DNA of 64,000 bases from Lachnospiraceae bacterium (GCA_910576125.1 CAJTHM010000013.1:62001-126000); one strand, 5' to 3'. Positions 44,955-54,208 are shown, counted from the first letter of the stretch. The notes: generated by a model not told the origin, from the sequence alone. Numbers and translations: made by a program.

Positions 44955-45698
44955 ATGCCGGATAAAAAAGCCTTTGAAGAAGCAAAGAGAAAAATCATAG
45001 GAATAGACAGACAACGGCTGGGCATCGGCACCCTGTCGGAGAAGACAGTCCATGCCATCCTGAAAAACTACTATGAGCCGGACGAGGACAGGCAGGAGAT
45101 CCCCATCGAAAACTATGTGGCCGATATCTTCTGCGGCGGCGAGATCATCGAAATCCAGACCAGGCAGTTCAATAAAATGCGGGACAAGCTCTCCGCTTTC
45201 CTGCCCCTGTACCCGGTGACCATCGTCTATCCCATCCCCCGGGAAAAATGGATCATCTGGATAGACGAGGAAAGCGGGGAGTTGAGCAAGAAGCGCAAGT
45301 CCCCCTTAAAGGGCAGTCCCTATGCTGTTTTTCCGGAATTGTACAAGATCAAGATGTTCTTGAAGAATCCCAACCTGCGCCTGCGGGTGGTGCTGATGAA
45401 CATGGAAGAGTACAAGCTGCTGAACGGCTGGAGCAAAGACAGGAAAAAGGGGGCCAGCCGCTATGACCGCATCCCCACGGAGCTGGTGCAGGAGATAGAA
45501 GTCCAGCGCCCGGAAGATTTCATGCAGTTCGTCCCTCCGGATCTGGAGGGGGCCTTCACCTCCAGGGAGTTCGCCAAAGCCGCCCATATCTCCCAGACTC
45601 TGGCCCAGGTGTCGCTGAATATCTTATTTTATATGGAAACCGTAAAAAGGGTGGGGAAAAAAGGAAAACTGTACTTATATGAGATAAATGACTTCTGA
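44955..45698 (+). CDS. Putative PD-(D/E)XK-like protein with C-terminal winged helix
   Basis: 247 residues from ATG at 44955 (GCGAGGAACC upstream). Residues 49-70 contain VADIFCGG then EIIEIQT: an Asp57 and Glu66-x-Gln68 arrangement as in PD-(D/E)XK nuclease variants, with FLPLYPVTIVYPIP after it. The C-terminal ~60 residues (FTSREFAKAAHISQTLAQVSLN) look like a winged helix. It is not a named restriction enzyme and no methylase is near. A promoter and structured leader lie in front of it. Function is uncertain; DNA or RNA cleavage is one option. Confidence 0.5.
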   Translation: MPDKKAFEEAKRKIIGIDRQRLGIGTLSEKTVHAILKNYYEPDEDRQEIPIENYVADIFCGGEIIEIQTRQFNKMRDKLSAFLPLYPVTIVYPIPREKWIIWIDEESGELSKKRKSPLKGSPYAVFPELYKIKMFLKNPNLRLRVVLMNMEEYKLLNGWSKDRKKGASRYDRIPTELVQEIEVQRPEDFMQFVPPDLEGAFTSREFAKAAHISQTLAQVSLNILFYMETVKRVGKKGKLYLYEINDF

Positions 45699-45716
45699 TT
45701 TCCTGAGAGTCCTTTA

Positions 45717-46406
45717 TCAATCCAGCCCCGCAATTCCGTCCACCGGCAGGGACATGACGATGCCCTGGGCCTTGCTCTTCATGCCGCACTGTTTTCCGAT
45801 TTCCTGCATGATGGCCGGCTTATCCTCTTTCTGGGCCAGGATAAGGACTACTTCCCGCTCTTCCTGCACGCTGATTTTCCAGAATTTCATGGCTTCTTCA
45901 TTCCCGATTCTCCTGCTGTGGAACACCGTGCCGCCGGACGCGCCCCGGGGCCTTGCCGCATTCATCACTTCCTCACTGAATCCCTGATTCACGATTGTCA
46001 TAATCAAGCTATAATCTGCCATATCCCCTTCGTTCCTCTCCGCAACATTCTTTTTTTCCTCCGGCTCCAGTCCTTCCATCAATTGGATGAGATACCCGCT
46101 GCCCCCTGACAGTATCAGGGTGAACGCTATTCCCGTGTTGGGCATCCCCAGATGCAGGCTTTTGCGGAGTTTTTTCAGCATTTCATCCGCAAAGGGCTTG
46201 GGCAGCATGCCCATGAGGATATTCTTGTCCACGCCGTCCAGTCCCAGCATGTCCATGATTTCGCTGGTGGCGGTCCCCTGTCCGTGGAAGATGTACTCGG
46301 TAGGGACATTTCCCTCTTTGAACATGCCCGCCGCCTTGTCTACCAGCTTCGGCGTGGCGATCAGGAGCAGCATCCGATACGATATGTTTTTATAATTGTC
46401 CCCCAT
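45717..46406 (-). CDS. Tandem PII-like signalling protein
   Basis: 229 residues from ATG at 46406, with GGAGGGAG upstream inside the preceding gene. Two PII-like halves can be seen (residues 1-110 and 125-229: YRMLLLIATPKLVDKA, then DYSLIMTIVNQGFSEEVMNAA). PII proteins sense energy or nitrogen status and bind membrane proteins; this one overlaps by 17 bases the gene of a DUF1538 membrane protein, its most likely partner. Similar pairs occur in other Clostridia. Confidence 0.75.
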   Translation of the reverse strand: MGDNYKNISYRMLLLIATPKLVDKAAGMFKEGNVPTEYIFHGQGTATSEIMDMLGLDGVDKNILMGMLPKPFADEMLKKLRKSLHLGMPNTGIAFTLILSGGSGYLIQLMEGLEPEEKKNVAERNEGDMADYSLIMTIVNQGFSEEVMNAARPRGASGGTVFHSRRIGNEEAMKFWKISVQEEREVVLILAQKEDKPAIMQEIGKQCGMKSKAQGIVMSLPVDGIAGLD

Positions 46407-47943
46407 CTTCCTCTCCCTCCTGGAATTCAAAGATATCATCCACACCATCCATAGCAAGGATTTCCGCTTCCCGTACAGCGGCCTTCTCCGTGGTCTTAAG
46501 CTTGTACCGATACAGGATTCCCATCAGCTGAATGGCAATCAGCGGCGTCAGAGCCACCAGCGCCACCACCCCGAAAGCATCCGTCATCAGGTTCCCGCCC
46601 ACGGCCTCACAGGCTCCGATGCTCAGGGGAAGCAGGAACGTGGTCGTCATAGGTCCGCTGGCCACGCCGCCGGAGTCGAATGCGATACCCACGAACATCT
46701 TCGGCACGAACCTGGAGAGAAGCAGCGCAATCAGATAGCCGGGTATGATGATCCATTGAACGGGAACGCCCGTCAGCACCCGTATCATGGACAGGCCCAC
46801 ACTGGCGGACACGCCCCAGGACATGCAGCGGTTCATGGATTTCGCGGACACAGAGCCATTGGTCACGCCCTCCACCTGGCGGTTCAGCACCTGGATGGCA
46901 GGTTCCGCTTTCACGATATAATAGCCTATCAGCATACCGATGGGCACCAGCAGCCATCTCCAGACCTCCGAGGCAATCTCATTGCCCAGGAGGGAGCCCA
47001 GCGGCGCGAAGCCTACATTGACGCCGCAGAGGAACAGCACCAGGCCCAGATATGTATAGGCAAAGCCCACCGTGATTCGTTTTACCTGTCTGCGGGGATA
47101 GCGGCGGGACAGTCTTTGGAACAGGGCGAACACAGCAGCCACAGGAATCAGCGATATCAGCACTTCTTTGATATAGGAGGGCATATTGAACAGGAATTCT
47201 TTTACCACATCCCGGGTGGTGCTCACAGCCGCCACGGAAGAGGCGCTGTAGGCCGTCTCCCCGGGGCTGAAGAACATGCCCAGAATCAGCACTGCCAGAA
47301 TCGGACCCACGCTGGAAAGGGCTACCAGACCGAAGCTGTCGCTGGAGGCATTCTTGTCACCGCGGACCGAGGCGAGACCTACGCCCATGGCCATGATGAA
47401 CGGAACCGTCATGGGACCGGTGGTCACGCCGCCGGAGTCAAAGGCCACCGCCAGGAAATCCCTGGAGACCAGAAAAGATATGCCGGTTAATGTGATATAC
47501 AGTATAATTAATATCGTAGAAAGGTTAATCTGGAACAGGATTCTCAGGATTGCCACCGCCAGGAAAATTCCCACTCCCACGGCCACTGTGAGAATCAGGG
47601 TCAGGTTGGGAACAGCGGGCACCTGTTCCGCCAGCACCTGCAGATCCGGCTCGGAAATCGTGATGATGGCTCCCATGGAAAAGCCTGTCAGAAAAATCAG
47701 GGGAATGTGCCGTGTCTTTGATATCTGGACACCGATGCCTTCCCCCAGAGGCGTCATGGACATCTCCGCGCCCAGCTGGAAGAATCCCATTCCTATCACC
47801 AGCAGAATCGCGCCCACAAGGAACATCACCATGATACCTAAGTCAACTGGAACCAGCAGGATGCTGAGCAAAAGGACGATTCCCGTGATAGGCAGCACAG
47901 CCGAGACCGACTCCAAGATTTTTTCTTTTAGCTTGTGATTCAC
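46390..47943 (-). CDS. DUF1538 family membrane transporter
   Basis: A 517-residue protein with about twelve transmembrane helices arranged as two homologous halves. Each half has the motif FDSGGV-x2-GPMT (about residues 170 and 435), an internal duplication typical of the family. The start is GTG with AGAGAGG upstream. The family is thought to be an ion or metabolite transporter gated by PII-type proteins. Substrate is unknown. The C-terminal tail is acidic and overlaps the PII-like gene. Confidence 0.88.
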   Translation of the reverse strand: MNHKLKEKILESVSAVLPITGIVLLLSILLVPVDLGIMVMFLVGAILLVIGMGFFQLGAEMSMTPLGEGIGVQISKTRHIPLIFLTGFSMGAIITISEPDLQVLAEQVPAVPNLTLILTVAVGVGIFLAVAILRILFQINLSTILIILYITLTGISFLVSRDFLAVAFDSGGVTTGPMTVPFIMAMGVGLASVRGDKNASSDSFGLVALSSVGPILAVLILGMFFSPGETAYSASSVAAVSTTRDVVKEFLFNMPSYIKEVLISLIPVAAVFALFQRLSRRYPRRQVKRITVGFAYTYLGLVLFLCGVNVGFAPLGSLLGNEIASEVWRWLLVPIGMLIGYYIVKAEPAIQVLNRQVEGVTNGSVSAKSMNRCMSWGVSASVGLSMIRVLTGVPVQWIIIPGYLIALLLSRFVPKMFVGIAFDSGGVASGPMTTTFLLPLSIGACEAVGGNLMTDAFGVVALVALTPLIAIQLMGILYRYKLKTTEKAAVREAEILAMDGVDDIFEFQEGEEDGGQL

Positions 47944-47998
47944 ACAAACACCTCTCTTTTACGGACTTATCTGTCTCTATGATTATGATTTTCTGCGA

Positions 47999-48346
47999 TT
48001 AAGATTTATTTTCCGTAGCTACCACATTGCTTCCGAAAACGTCTGACAGCAGGATGTCCCCGATAGAGACCGGAAGTTTCACTGTATGGGCATTGATCAG
48101 GCTCATGCAGTCCATGATTTTCGCTTTGGGGATGGGCCTGTCGGTCTTTACGGACAGAATCCCGCCATTTTCGCAGCGCATGGTGCTGGTGACTGTGCGC
48201 TCGGGGTGGCGCACCTCCGCCTCCGCGTAGGCCGCGCCGCGCTTGCAGGTGTTGCCCCTTATGGAGGCGATTTCCTCTCCCCTCATCTCCACTGTGACGG
48301 GGCAGCCCATGGGGCATATGATACATGTCATCTCTCGCTTTGTCAT
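47999..48346 (-). CDS. DUF1667 iron-sulfur-type protein (GlpC/small-subunit-like)
   Basis: A 115-residue protein with Cys8, Cys11 and Cys15 in CIICPMGC and a fourth Cys in NTCKRG. This is the DUF1667 pattern found beside GlpA/GlpB-like oxidoreductases, and likely binds an iron-sulfur cluster. It is the last gene of the glycerol-3-phosphate dehydrogenase-like operon. It probably links electrons from the two flavoproteins to a further acceptor. Confidence 0.88.
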   Translation of the reverse strand: MTKREMTCIICPMGCPVTVEMRGEEIASIRGNTCKRGAAYAEAEVRHPERTVTSTMRCENGGILSVKTDRPIPKAKIMDCMSLINAHTVKLPVSIGDILLSDVFGSNVVATENKS

Positions 48347-48451
48347 TGCGTGTACTCCTTCTATTTTCTGAAGCTCGCTGCCTGCATCAAACTCTCAGAC
48401 TGCGTCATATGCGTTCCGTATATCCCGGATGTTCCTTTGCCTGCGCATGAC

Positions 48452-49690
48452 TTACCCAAGCTCCTCCAGCTGTAAGGACAGCTTTGATACGCCCTCAAAA
48501 AGCGGCGCTTTCAGCAGCAGGCTCTCCATTTCCCCCGGCGCGGCTTTCGGCTTCCTGACGGAATGGATGACTCTGCCGTCGCCTACCACATTAATCTTCA
48601 CATTGCGGTATATGTCCGCCACCCGGAAAAACAAGGTGATATCCTTACGCTTCGTGATTCTCTGAGGAACGGTATACCGTATCTTTCCATCCGCCCCAAT
48701 GGGAATATCGCACTCCTGTCCGGATTCGCCTCTGATGTATTCCGCGGCGCTCTTTCCGGCCACGGCGGCCTCCTCGGACACGAAGTCCACCAGGTCATGC
48801 ACATGGAGCACATTGCCGCAGGTGAATATCCCTTCCCGGGAAGTCTGTCTGTCCTGATCCACCACGGCCCCGCCTGTGACAACATCCATGCCGATTCCTG
48901 CCTGCAGGGTCAGCTCGTTCTCAGGAATCAGGCCCACGGATAAAAGCAGCGTGTCGCAGGGAATGTATTCTTTTGTCTCTTCTATGGGGCGGCGGTTTTC
49001 GTCCACTTTGGCGATGGTGACGCCCTCCAGCCTTTTCCTGCCGTGGATTTCCACCACGGTATGGCTCAGCTTCAGGGGAATGCCGAAATCATTCAGACAC
49101 TGCTCGATATTTCGGGCCAGCCCGCCGGAATAGGGCATCAGCTCGCACACAGCTTTCACCTCTGCGCCCTCTAAAGTCATGCGCCTGGCCATGATGAGGC
49201 CGATGTCGCCGGAACCTAAGATGACCACGCTCTTGCCCGGCAGATAGCCTTTCCGGTTCACCAGCTTCTGGGCGGTGCCCGCGCTGTAGATTCCCGCCGG
49301 GCGGGTGCCTGCGATGTTCAGGGCGCCTCTGGGCCTTTCCCTGCAGCCCATGGCAAGGATGATCGCCCTGGCTTCTATGGCGAAAATGCCTTCCTCCTCA
49401 TTGGTGGCCGTAATCACTCTGTCAGGGGTGACGGACAGCACCATGGTGTTCAATTTTACGGGAATGCCCAGCTCGCGCACCTGTTTTTCATATTTCCAGG
49501 CATACTCCGGGCCTGTCAGCTCCTCCCCGAAGCGGTGCAGCCCGAAGCCGTTGTGGATACACTGCTGCAAGATGCCTCCCAGCTGAGCGTCCCGCTCCAG
49601 TATCAGGATATCCCTGATGCCGCTCTCATATGCGGCCACTGCCGCGCTCATCCCGGCGGGGCCGCCCCCTATGATAACCAAATCCGTCAT
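48452..49690 (-). CDS. NAD(P)/FAD-dependent oxidoreductase (GlpB-like partner)
   Basis: A 412-residue flavoprotein: an N-terminal FAD GGGPAGM, an internal NAD-binding GSGDIGLIMARR and a C-terminal GNVLHVHDLVDFV flavin motif. Together with the GlpA-like gene upstream and DUF1667 downstream it resembles the anaerobic glycerol-3-phosphate dehydrogenase operon in Clostridia. It is cytoplasmic or peripheral membrane. AAAGGAG precedes the ATG. Confidence 0.9.
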   Translation of the reverse strand: MTDLVIIGGGPAGMSAAVAAYESGIRDILILERDAQLGGILQQCIHNGFGLHRFGEELTGPEYAWKYEKQVRELGIPVKLNTMVLSVTPDRVITATNEEEGIFAIEARAIILAMGCRERPRGALNIAGTRPAGIYSAGTAQKLVNRKGYLPGKSVVILGSGDIGLIMARRMTLEGAEVKAVCELMPYSGGLARNIEQCLNDFGIPLKLSHTVVEIHGRKRLEGVTIAKVDENRRPIEETKEYIPCDTLLLSVGLIPENELTLQAGIGMDVVTGGAVVDQDRQTSREGIFTCGNVLHVHDLVDFVSEEAAVAGKSAAEYIRGESGQECDIPIGADGKIRYTVPQRITKRKDITLFFRVADIYRNVKINVVGDGRVIHSVRKPKAAPGEMESLLLKAPLFEGVSKLSLQLEELG

Positions 49691-49779
49691 TCGTTTTTGT
49701 CTCCTTTGCTGCTTCTGTGCCGTTTTCTATCCCTGGCATCTTTCCTCTGGCTCATTTGCGGCGCCTTGTTCCGCTTTAT

Positions 49780-51255
49780 TTATCCTTTCGTCCTGCAGAC
49801 ACTGATTTCAGAACCCTCGCCGGATTTCGTGATTTCCTCATAGGGCACTCCCCATTCCCTGGCAAGAATCTCCGCCAGATACGGCATACAGAATCCCCCC
49901 TGGCACCGGCCCATCTGGGCCCTGGTGCGGCGCTTGATCCCGTCTAAGTCCCGGGCAGGCGGATTCTGCCGGATGGCGGCCACGATTTCCCCCTCCGTGA
50001 CAGTCTCGCAACGGCAGACTACCCTGCCGTAGGCTTTGTCCCGGCGAATCATCTCGTTCTTCTCTTCCACGGAGGCATTCCGGAAAGCGTACACCGGCTT
50101 GCGGAAAGGCTGATAGTCCTCTTTCCGCTTCAGGGCAAGTCCCTGTCCTGCCAGCATTTCCGCCACATACTCCGCAATGGCAGGGGCGGCGGTAAGTCCC
50201 GGAGACTCGATTCCCGCTACATTGATGAAGCCTTCCTTAGGTGACGTGATGATGAAGTCACCCGTGTTCCCTGCGGAGCGCAGGCCCGTGAAAGAAGTGA
50301 TGACCTTGCGAAGGGGCAGGTTCTTCACGTTCTCCTGCGCCCTGGCCATGATCTGCGCCAGCCCCTCCTCCGTGGTAGCTTTATCCTCCTTGTCCTCGCC
50401 GTCCACCGAAGTAGGCCCCAGCAGCAGATTGCCGTCCACCGTGGGCGTGATCAGGATGCCTTTTCCTTTTTTGGAGGGGGTGCGGAAAATAGTGCGGGAC
50501 ACCAGGTTGCCGCATTCCCTGTCCAGCAGCAGATATTCGCCCCTGCGGGGGTGAATCTGTATGGAGTCGTCCCCTGCCAGCCTGGCAATCTCATCCGCAT
50601 AGATTCCGGCGGCATTTACCACATATCTGGCGCAGACCTTACGGGGCTTTTGCAGGTTCTCACAGCAATTCTCCCCGCAGGCATCCGAAAAGATTTCATA
50701 ATGTCCTTCTTTTTTCTCAATATGATTTACTTCAAAATCCAGCATCAGCTCCGCGCCGTTGTCCATGGCATTGCCCACTGCGGCGATGGCGAGCTCATAG
50801 GGGCAGACGATTCCGGCCGTGGGCGCGTAGAGGGCACAGGTCACACTGTCGGAAAGGCCGGGCTCCAGACGCCTTGCCTCCTCCCCGTCTATGACCTGCA
50901 GCCCCCGGACACCGTTCCTCAGGCCTCTGGCGCAGAGTTTCTCAATAGTCTCCCTGTCCTCGTCCCCGAAACCTATGACCAGAGAGCCCGTCCTGCGGTA
51001 AGGAACGCCTAACTCTTTCGTCACCTGCTCCATCAGCCGGGAGCCCCGGACGTTCAGCTTCGCTTTCAGGCTCCCCTCCTCAGCGTCGTATCCCGCGTGG
51101 GCGATGCCGGAATTGGCCCGGGTGGAGCCCATCGCCACATCGCTCTCCTTTTCCAGAATGCAGATTTTTATGTCATATGCCGCCAGCGTCCTGGCCAGCA
51201 GCCCGCCTGCCACGCCTGCGCCTATGATTGCTACATCGTACATATCATGTTCCAT
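49780..51255 (-). CDS. FAD-dependent glycerol-3-phosphate dehydrogenase-like oxidoreductase (GlpA-like)
   Basis: A 491-residue DAO-family flavoprotein with GAGVAGG (about residues 12-18) for FAD, the LEKESDVAMGSTRANSG segment, and a C-terminal BFD-type [2Fe-2S] domain with CRCE (about residue 424) and CQGGFC. This arrangement is typical of clostridial GlpA-like subunits. It probably oxidises sn-glycerol-3-phosphate and passes electrons to the flavoprotein and DUF1667 protein that follow. A start at the fifth codon is a possible alternative. Confidence 0.9.
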   Translation of the reverse strand: MEHDMYDVAIIGAGVAGGLLARTLAAYDIKICILEKESDVAMGSTRANSGIAHAGYDAEEGSLKAKLNVRGSRLMEQVTKELGVPYRRTGSLVIGFGDEDRETIEKLCARGLRNGVRGLQVIDGEEARRLEPGLSDSVTCALYAPTAGIVCPYELAIAAVGNAMDNGAELMLDFEVNHIEKKEGHYEIFSDACGENCCENLQKPRKVCARYVVNAAGIYADEIARLAGDDSIQIHPRRGEYLLLDRECGNLVSRTIFRTPSKKGKGILITPTVDGNLLLGPTSVDGEDKEDKATTEEGLAQIMARAQENVKNLPLRKVITSFTGLRSAGNTGDFIITSPKEGFINVAGIESPGLTAAPAIAEYVAEMLAGQGLALKRKEDYQPFRKPVYAFRNASVEEKNEMIRRDKAYGRVVCRCETVTEGEIVAAIRQNPPARDLDGIKRRTRAQMGRCQGGFCMPYLAEILAREWGVPYEEITKSGEGSEISVCRTKG

Positions 51256-51299
51256 GCCTTTCTTCCGTTTTGCTCAGTGCGCCTTTTATAAAAACATTT

Positions 51300-51327
51300 T
51301 ACCATGAGCACAGCCACACTCATGGTA
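51300..51327. promoter_or_regulatory. Inverted repeat upstream of the glpA-like operon
   Basis: Perfect 9-base arms TACCATGAG (51300-51308) and CTCATGGTA (51319-51327) lie 45 bases before the start of the flavoprotein gene. A TTTTACCATGT half-like sequence occurs again near 51370. A repressor such as GlpR is a plausible binder; a leader hairpin is the alternative. Confidence 0.4.
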
Positions 51328-51486
51328 TTTATGGCCATCCGGCCTCTTCACTTCATGAATATGGTCTTATTTTACCATGTAAACCCTATCTTTACTACCA
51401 AAATTTTTCTAAACATATCGAGGCGCCTGTCATAGGGATTTGATCTGACGGAAATCTCGCAGATTCCTCCGCTCCAGCCTAAAAGC

Positions 51487-51523
51487 AGGGCTGGCAATAG
51501 GATTCCGCCTTATCGCCAGCCCT
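51487..51523 (-). terminator. Terminator of the bile salt hydrolase gene
   Basis: A perfect 9-base stem (51487-51495 and 51515-51523) with a 19-base loop lies 43 bases after the stop codon on the minus strand and is followed by GCTTTTAG. Confidence 0.65.
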
Positions 51524-51566
51524 TTCTCCGCCGTGATTCCCTTTTCTTTCCCGCCTGGATATTTTG

Positions 51567-52541
51567 TCAGTTCTGCATCAGGATATGCTGTCCCAGAACC
51601 AGCGGAAATCTGGCCAGCCTGTCGCCGTCCAAATCTTCCCGGTACATATCCACAGCCGAAATCTGGTGGTTCTCATAAGTGGTGTAATAATAGACGCCCC
51701 TGTCCGCATTGCAGCAGGAAGTGTAGATGGTAATCTCATATTTCCCCTCCCCCACCTGGCAGCATCCCCGCTGCTGGTCCACCGAGCCCAGGATATGGAA
51801 AAACTGGCTGACGCTCTCGGACTCGGAATCCCCGGAGATGGAATTCATCTTCGTAAAGGCCGCGCGCACGAAACGGGACTGGGAGGAAAGGTCCCCGGGC
51901 AGCCCCAGCGCCCCCATGCCCCGGCCGTGAGGTTTTAAGGACAGCTTGTCCGAGAACAGGTTCTCAGGTTCCTTTGGCGACAGATGCATATAATTGGACA
52001 GTTGCGACATCTGCTCCCCAAAGGGCGGGTTGTTGGCCAGTACGCCTGCGGGGTTGTCATACACCTTAAGGCCGTCTTTCACGGACTCCACCGTAACAGC
52101 GCCCTCTCTGTCCGCAATCAGCCAGTGGAGCTGTGCTATGGGCAGCCTGTCGCTGAATGGGGTATCCGTCAGATGGATTCTCTCCAGCAGGGCTTTCGCC
52201 TCCTTTATGCCGGCGCACTGACCAAGAATCCAGGGAATGAACTCGAACTGGGCCACATTGTCCCTGCCCGGCACGTCTTTCCCATACACCGCGTTTCCCA
52301 CGAAATTCAGACCCGCCATGCCCAGCCCTTTTTCGTTCACGGCATCGTAGAAAAGCGGGTATCCGCCCTCCATATGGGCCATGCCGATTATCGCGTAGTG
52401 GCTCTCCATCTTCCCCGCGCCGCGAAACTGCAGGGGGTGGTTGCGGGGCATCACCACAATCTCCTCCCCATAGGAAAAATCATAGTCCAAAGTACGTCCG
52501 AAATAAAAATCCTTTGTCCGATAAGTCGCTGCTGTGCACAT
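51567..52541 (-). CDS. bsh: Bile salt hydrolase (choloylglycine hydrolase family)
   Basis: 324 residues from ATG at 52541, chosen because Cys2 must become the N-terminal nucleophile and GAGGTG lies upstream; the frame opens earlier at 52610. Matching residues are Cys2, Arg16 and Asp19 (FGRTLDYDFSYGE), the Asn of GLNFVG, LANNPPF, and the Arg in LSSQSRFVRAAF. All are conserved in Ntn-type bile salt hydrolases, and GYPLFYDAVNEKGL is present. It deconjugates glycine- or taurine-linked bile acids in the gut. Penicillin V acylase is the alternative in this family but the LPGDLSSQSRFVR block favours BSH. A single-gene unit. Confidence 0.9.
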   Translation of the reverse strand: MCTAATYRTKDFYFGRTLDYDFSYGEEIVVMPRNHPLQFRGAGKMESHYAIIGMAHMEGGYPLFYDAVNEKGLGMAGLNFVGNAVYGKDVPGRDNVAQFEFIPWILGQCAGIKEAKALLERIHLTDTPFSDRLPIAQLHWLIADREGAVTVESVKDGLKVYDNPAGVLANNPPFGEQMSQLSNYMHLSPKEPENLFSDKLSLKPHGRGMGALGLPGDLSSQSRFVRAAFTKMNSISGDSESESVSQFFHILGSVDQQRGCCQVGEGKYEITIYTSCCNADRGVYYYTTYENHQISAVDMYREDLDGDRLARFPLVLGQHILMQN

Positions 52542-52660
52542 AGTCATCACCTCATAAATTGTATTACATTTTGTCATATTACCAGTGTCCCGATACATTT
52601 TCTCAGACAAATCTTCAATGATTCCAAATCATCCTCCAGATACCAGTCGTTCAATGCGGT

Positions 52661-52691
52661 ATTATACTGCATTATTTTTCCCGATTGTCAA
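52661..52691 (-). promoter_or_regulatory. Putative promoter of the bile salt hydrolase gene
   Basis: On the minus strand TTGACA (52686-52691) and TATAAT (52661-52666), both consensus, are separated by 19 bases. The leader to the start is about 110 bases. Confidence 0.5.
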
Positions 52692-52858
52692 TATACCATT
52701 CCCGGAGGCAATCAATTTTCCCGGCGGAAAAACCATCAGAATATTTCTTTTCCGCATATGTCCGGCCTGCCGGTTCGCCGGGGCATCTTGCCATTCCCCT
52801 CCATTTGTGGTAGAGTGTAAAAAGCATCAGGCAAGCCCTGAACGATAAGGAGAAATGA

Positions 52859-54208
52859 ATGATTCAGAAATTTCGGGAAAAGAAATATATTTTGCCCTAC
52901 ATCCTGCTGGCCGCATTCCTGTTTGCCATGTTCTGCATGGTCACGGAACCTACCCGGGATGACTTTTACTATCAGAGCATAGAGGCAGGCAGCGCGGAGG
53001 ATCTGTTCGCCTTTCTGTCACAGATGTACTCAAACTGGTCTTCCAGAATGGTCACGGAGCCGCTGGTAGTGCTGCTGGTCAATGTGGATATGATGGTCTG
53101 GCGGCTATTCTGCGTGGTGAATATCCTGATCATCGCCCTCTCCATCCGCTATCTCCTGGAGATTCGGGATTCCGTATGGAAAAACTCGGTATTGTGCATG
53201 CTGGTAGGGGCTTTTCCCTTTTCCCACTATGCCAGCGCCGGATGGATCACCACCACGGGCATCTACCTGATATCCATCTCCTTAGGCCTGGTGGCGCTGT
53301 TTCCGCTGCGGAAGTTCCTGGACGGCAAAAGAAGCGCCTGGTGGGAGAACGCCCTGTATATCCTTTCGGCGATACTCTCCTGCAATCATGAGCAGGTGGG
53401 CGCAGTGGTTCTGGGCGTCTATCTGTGCTCCTGCATCTACTGTGCCGTGCTTCGCAAAAAAATATGCCGGATGCAGATATGCCAGATAGTCATCTCCATC
53501 GCCAGCATCCTGTTCGTGCTCACCTGTCCCGGAGATGCGGTGAGAATGGTTATCGAGGCCCAGACCTGGCTGCCGGAGCATGCGGACTGGACATTTTTCG
53601 AGAAGCTGATGCGGGGGTTTTTCCACGCCTCAGATTACTATTTCTACACCTCCGGCATCAATTTCGCCGCTTTCACCCTTGTCTTCCTGCTTTCGCTGAT
53701 CCTGCTCACGGGCCCGGCGAAAAAGTGGAAAAAGGCCGTTTCCGTGGCCGTTTCCCTGTGGCTGAGCCTGGCAGTGGGCATCATCCTGCTGCAGAGGTTC
53801 CAGGTGCTGGCGCCGGATACTTTCTTCCCCTGGGAGGAATACGGGGTCAATATGCTCACAAGGGGAGTGGATGTGGCCCGGGCGGCATCGGGGACGGTTT
53901 TACTGTTTTTGATTTTCTGCGAGCTGTTCTGGCTCTTCGGGAACAGCGTATCCTTTTGGACCGCCTCCATGTTCCTGGCGGCAGGATTCGGTTCGGCGGC
54001 GGTGCTGGGATTTTCCCCCACCATCTACGCCTCCGGGAACAGAGTGTTCTCCATTTATCTCTATGCGACGATTATTCTTGTATGCTATATCGTGAACCAG
54101 TGTTTTGACCACAAATGCGGGAAAAAGGAATGCGCCGCCCTGTTCGTGACCGGGATATTCTCCCTTGCCTCCACCGCGAAGAACATCTGGCTGGTGGCCG
54201 GCGCGTGA
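52859..54208 (+). CDS. DUF6056-family integral membrane protein
   Basis: A 449-residue protein with about twelve hydrophobic segments and the TREDDFYYQS-like motif (TRDDFYYQS at about residues 31-39) after the first helix. The Asp pair after helix 1 resembles membrane glycosyltransferases of the GT-C fold. It may transfer a sugar to an envelope polymer; the donor and acceptor are unknown. GATAAGGAG precedes the ATG. Confidence 0.8.
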   Translation: MIQKFREKKYILPYILLAAFLFAMFCMVTEPTRDDFYYQSIEAGSAEDLFAFLSQMYSNWSSRMVTEPLVVLLVNVDMMVWRLFCVVNILIIALSIRYLLEIRDSVWKNSVLCMLVGAFPFSHYASAGWITTTGIYLISISLGLVALFPLRKFLDGKRSAWWENALYILSAILSCNHEQVGAVVLGVYLCSCIYCAVLRKKICRMQICQIVISIASILFVLTCPGDAVRMVIEAQTWLPEHADWTFFEKLMRGFFHASDYYFYTSGINFAAFTLVFLLSLILLTGPAKKWKKAVSVAVSLWLSLAVGIILLQRFQVLAPDTFFPWEEYGVNMLTRGVDVARAASGTVLLFLIFCELFWLFGNSVSFWTASMFLAAGFGSAAVLGFSPTIYASGNRVFSIYLYATIILVCYIVNQCFDHKCGKKECAALFVTGIFSLASTAKNIWLVAGA

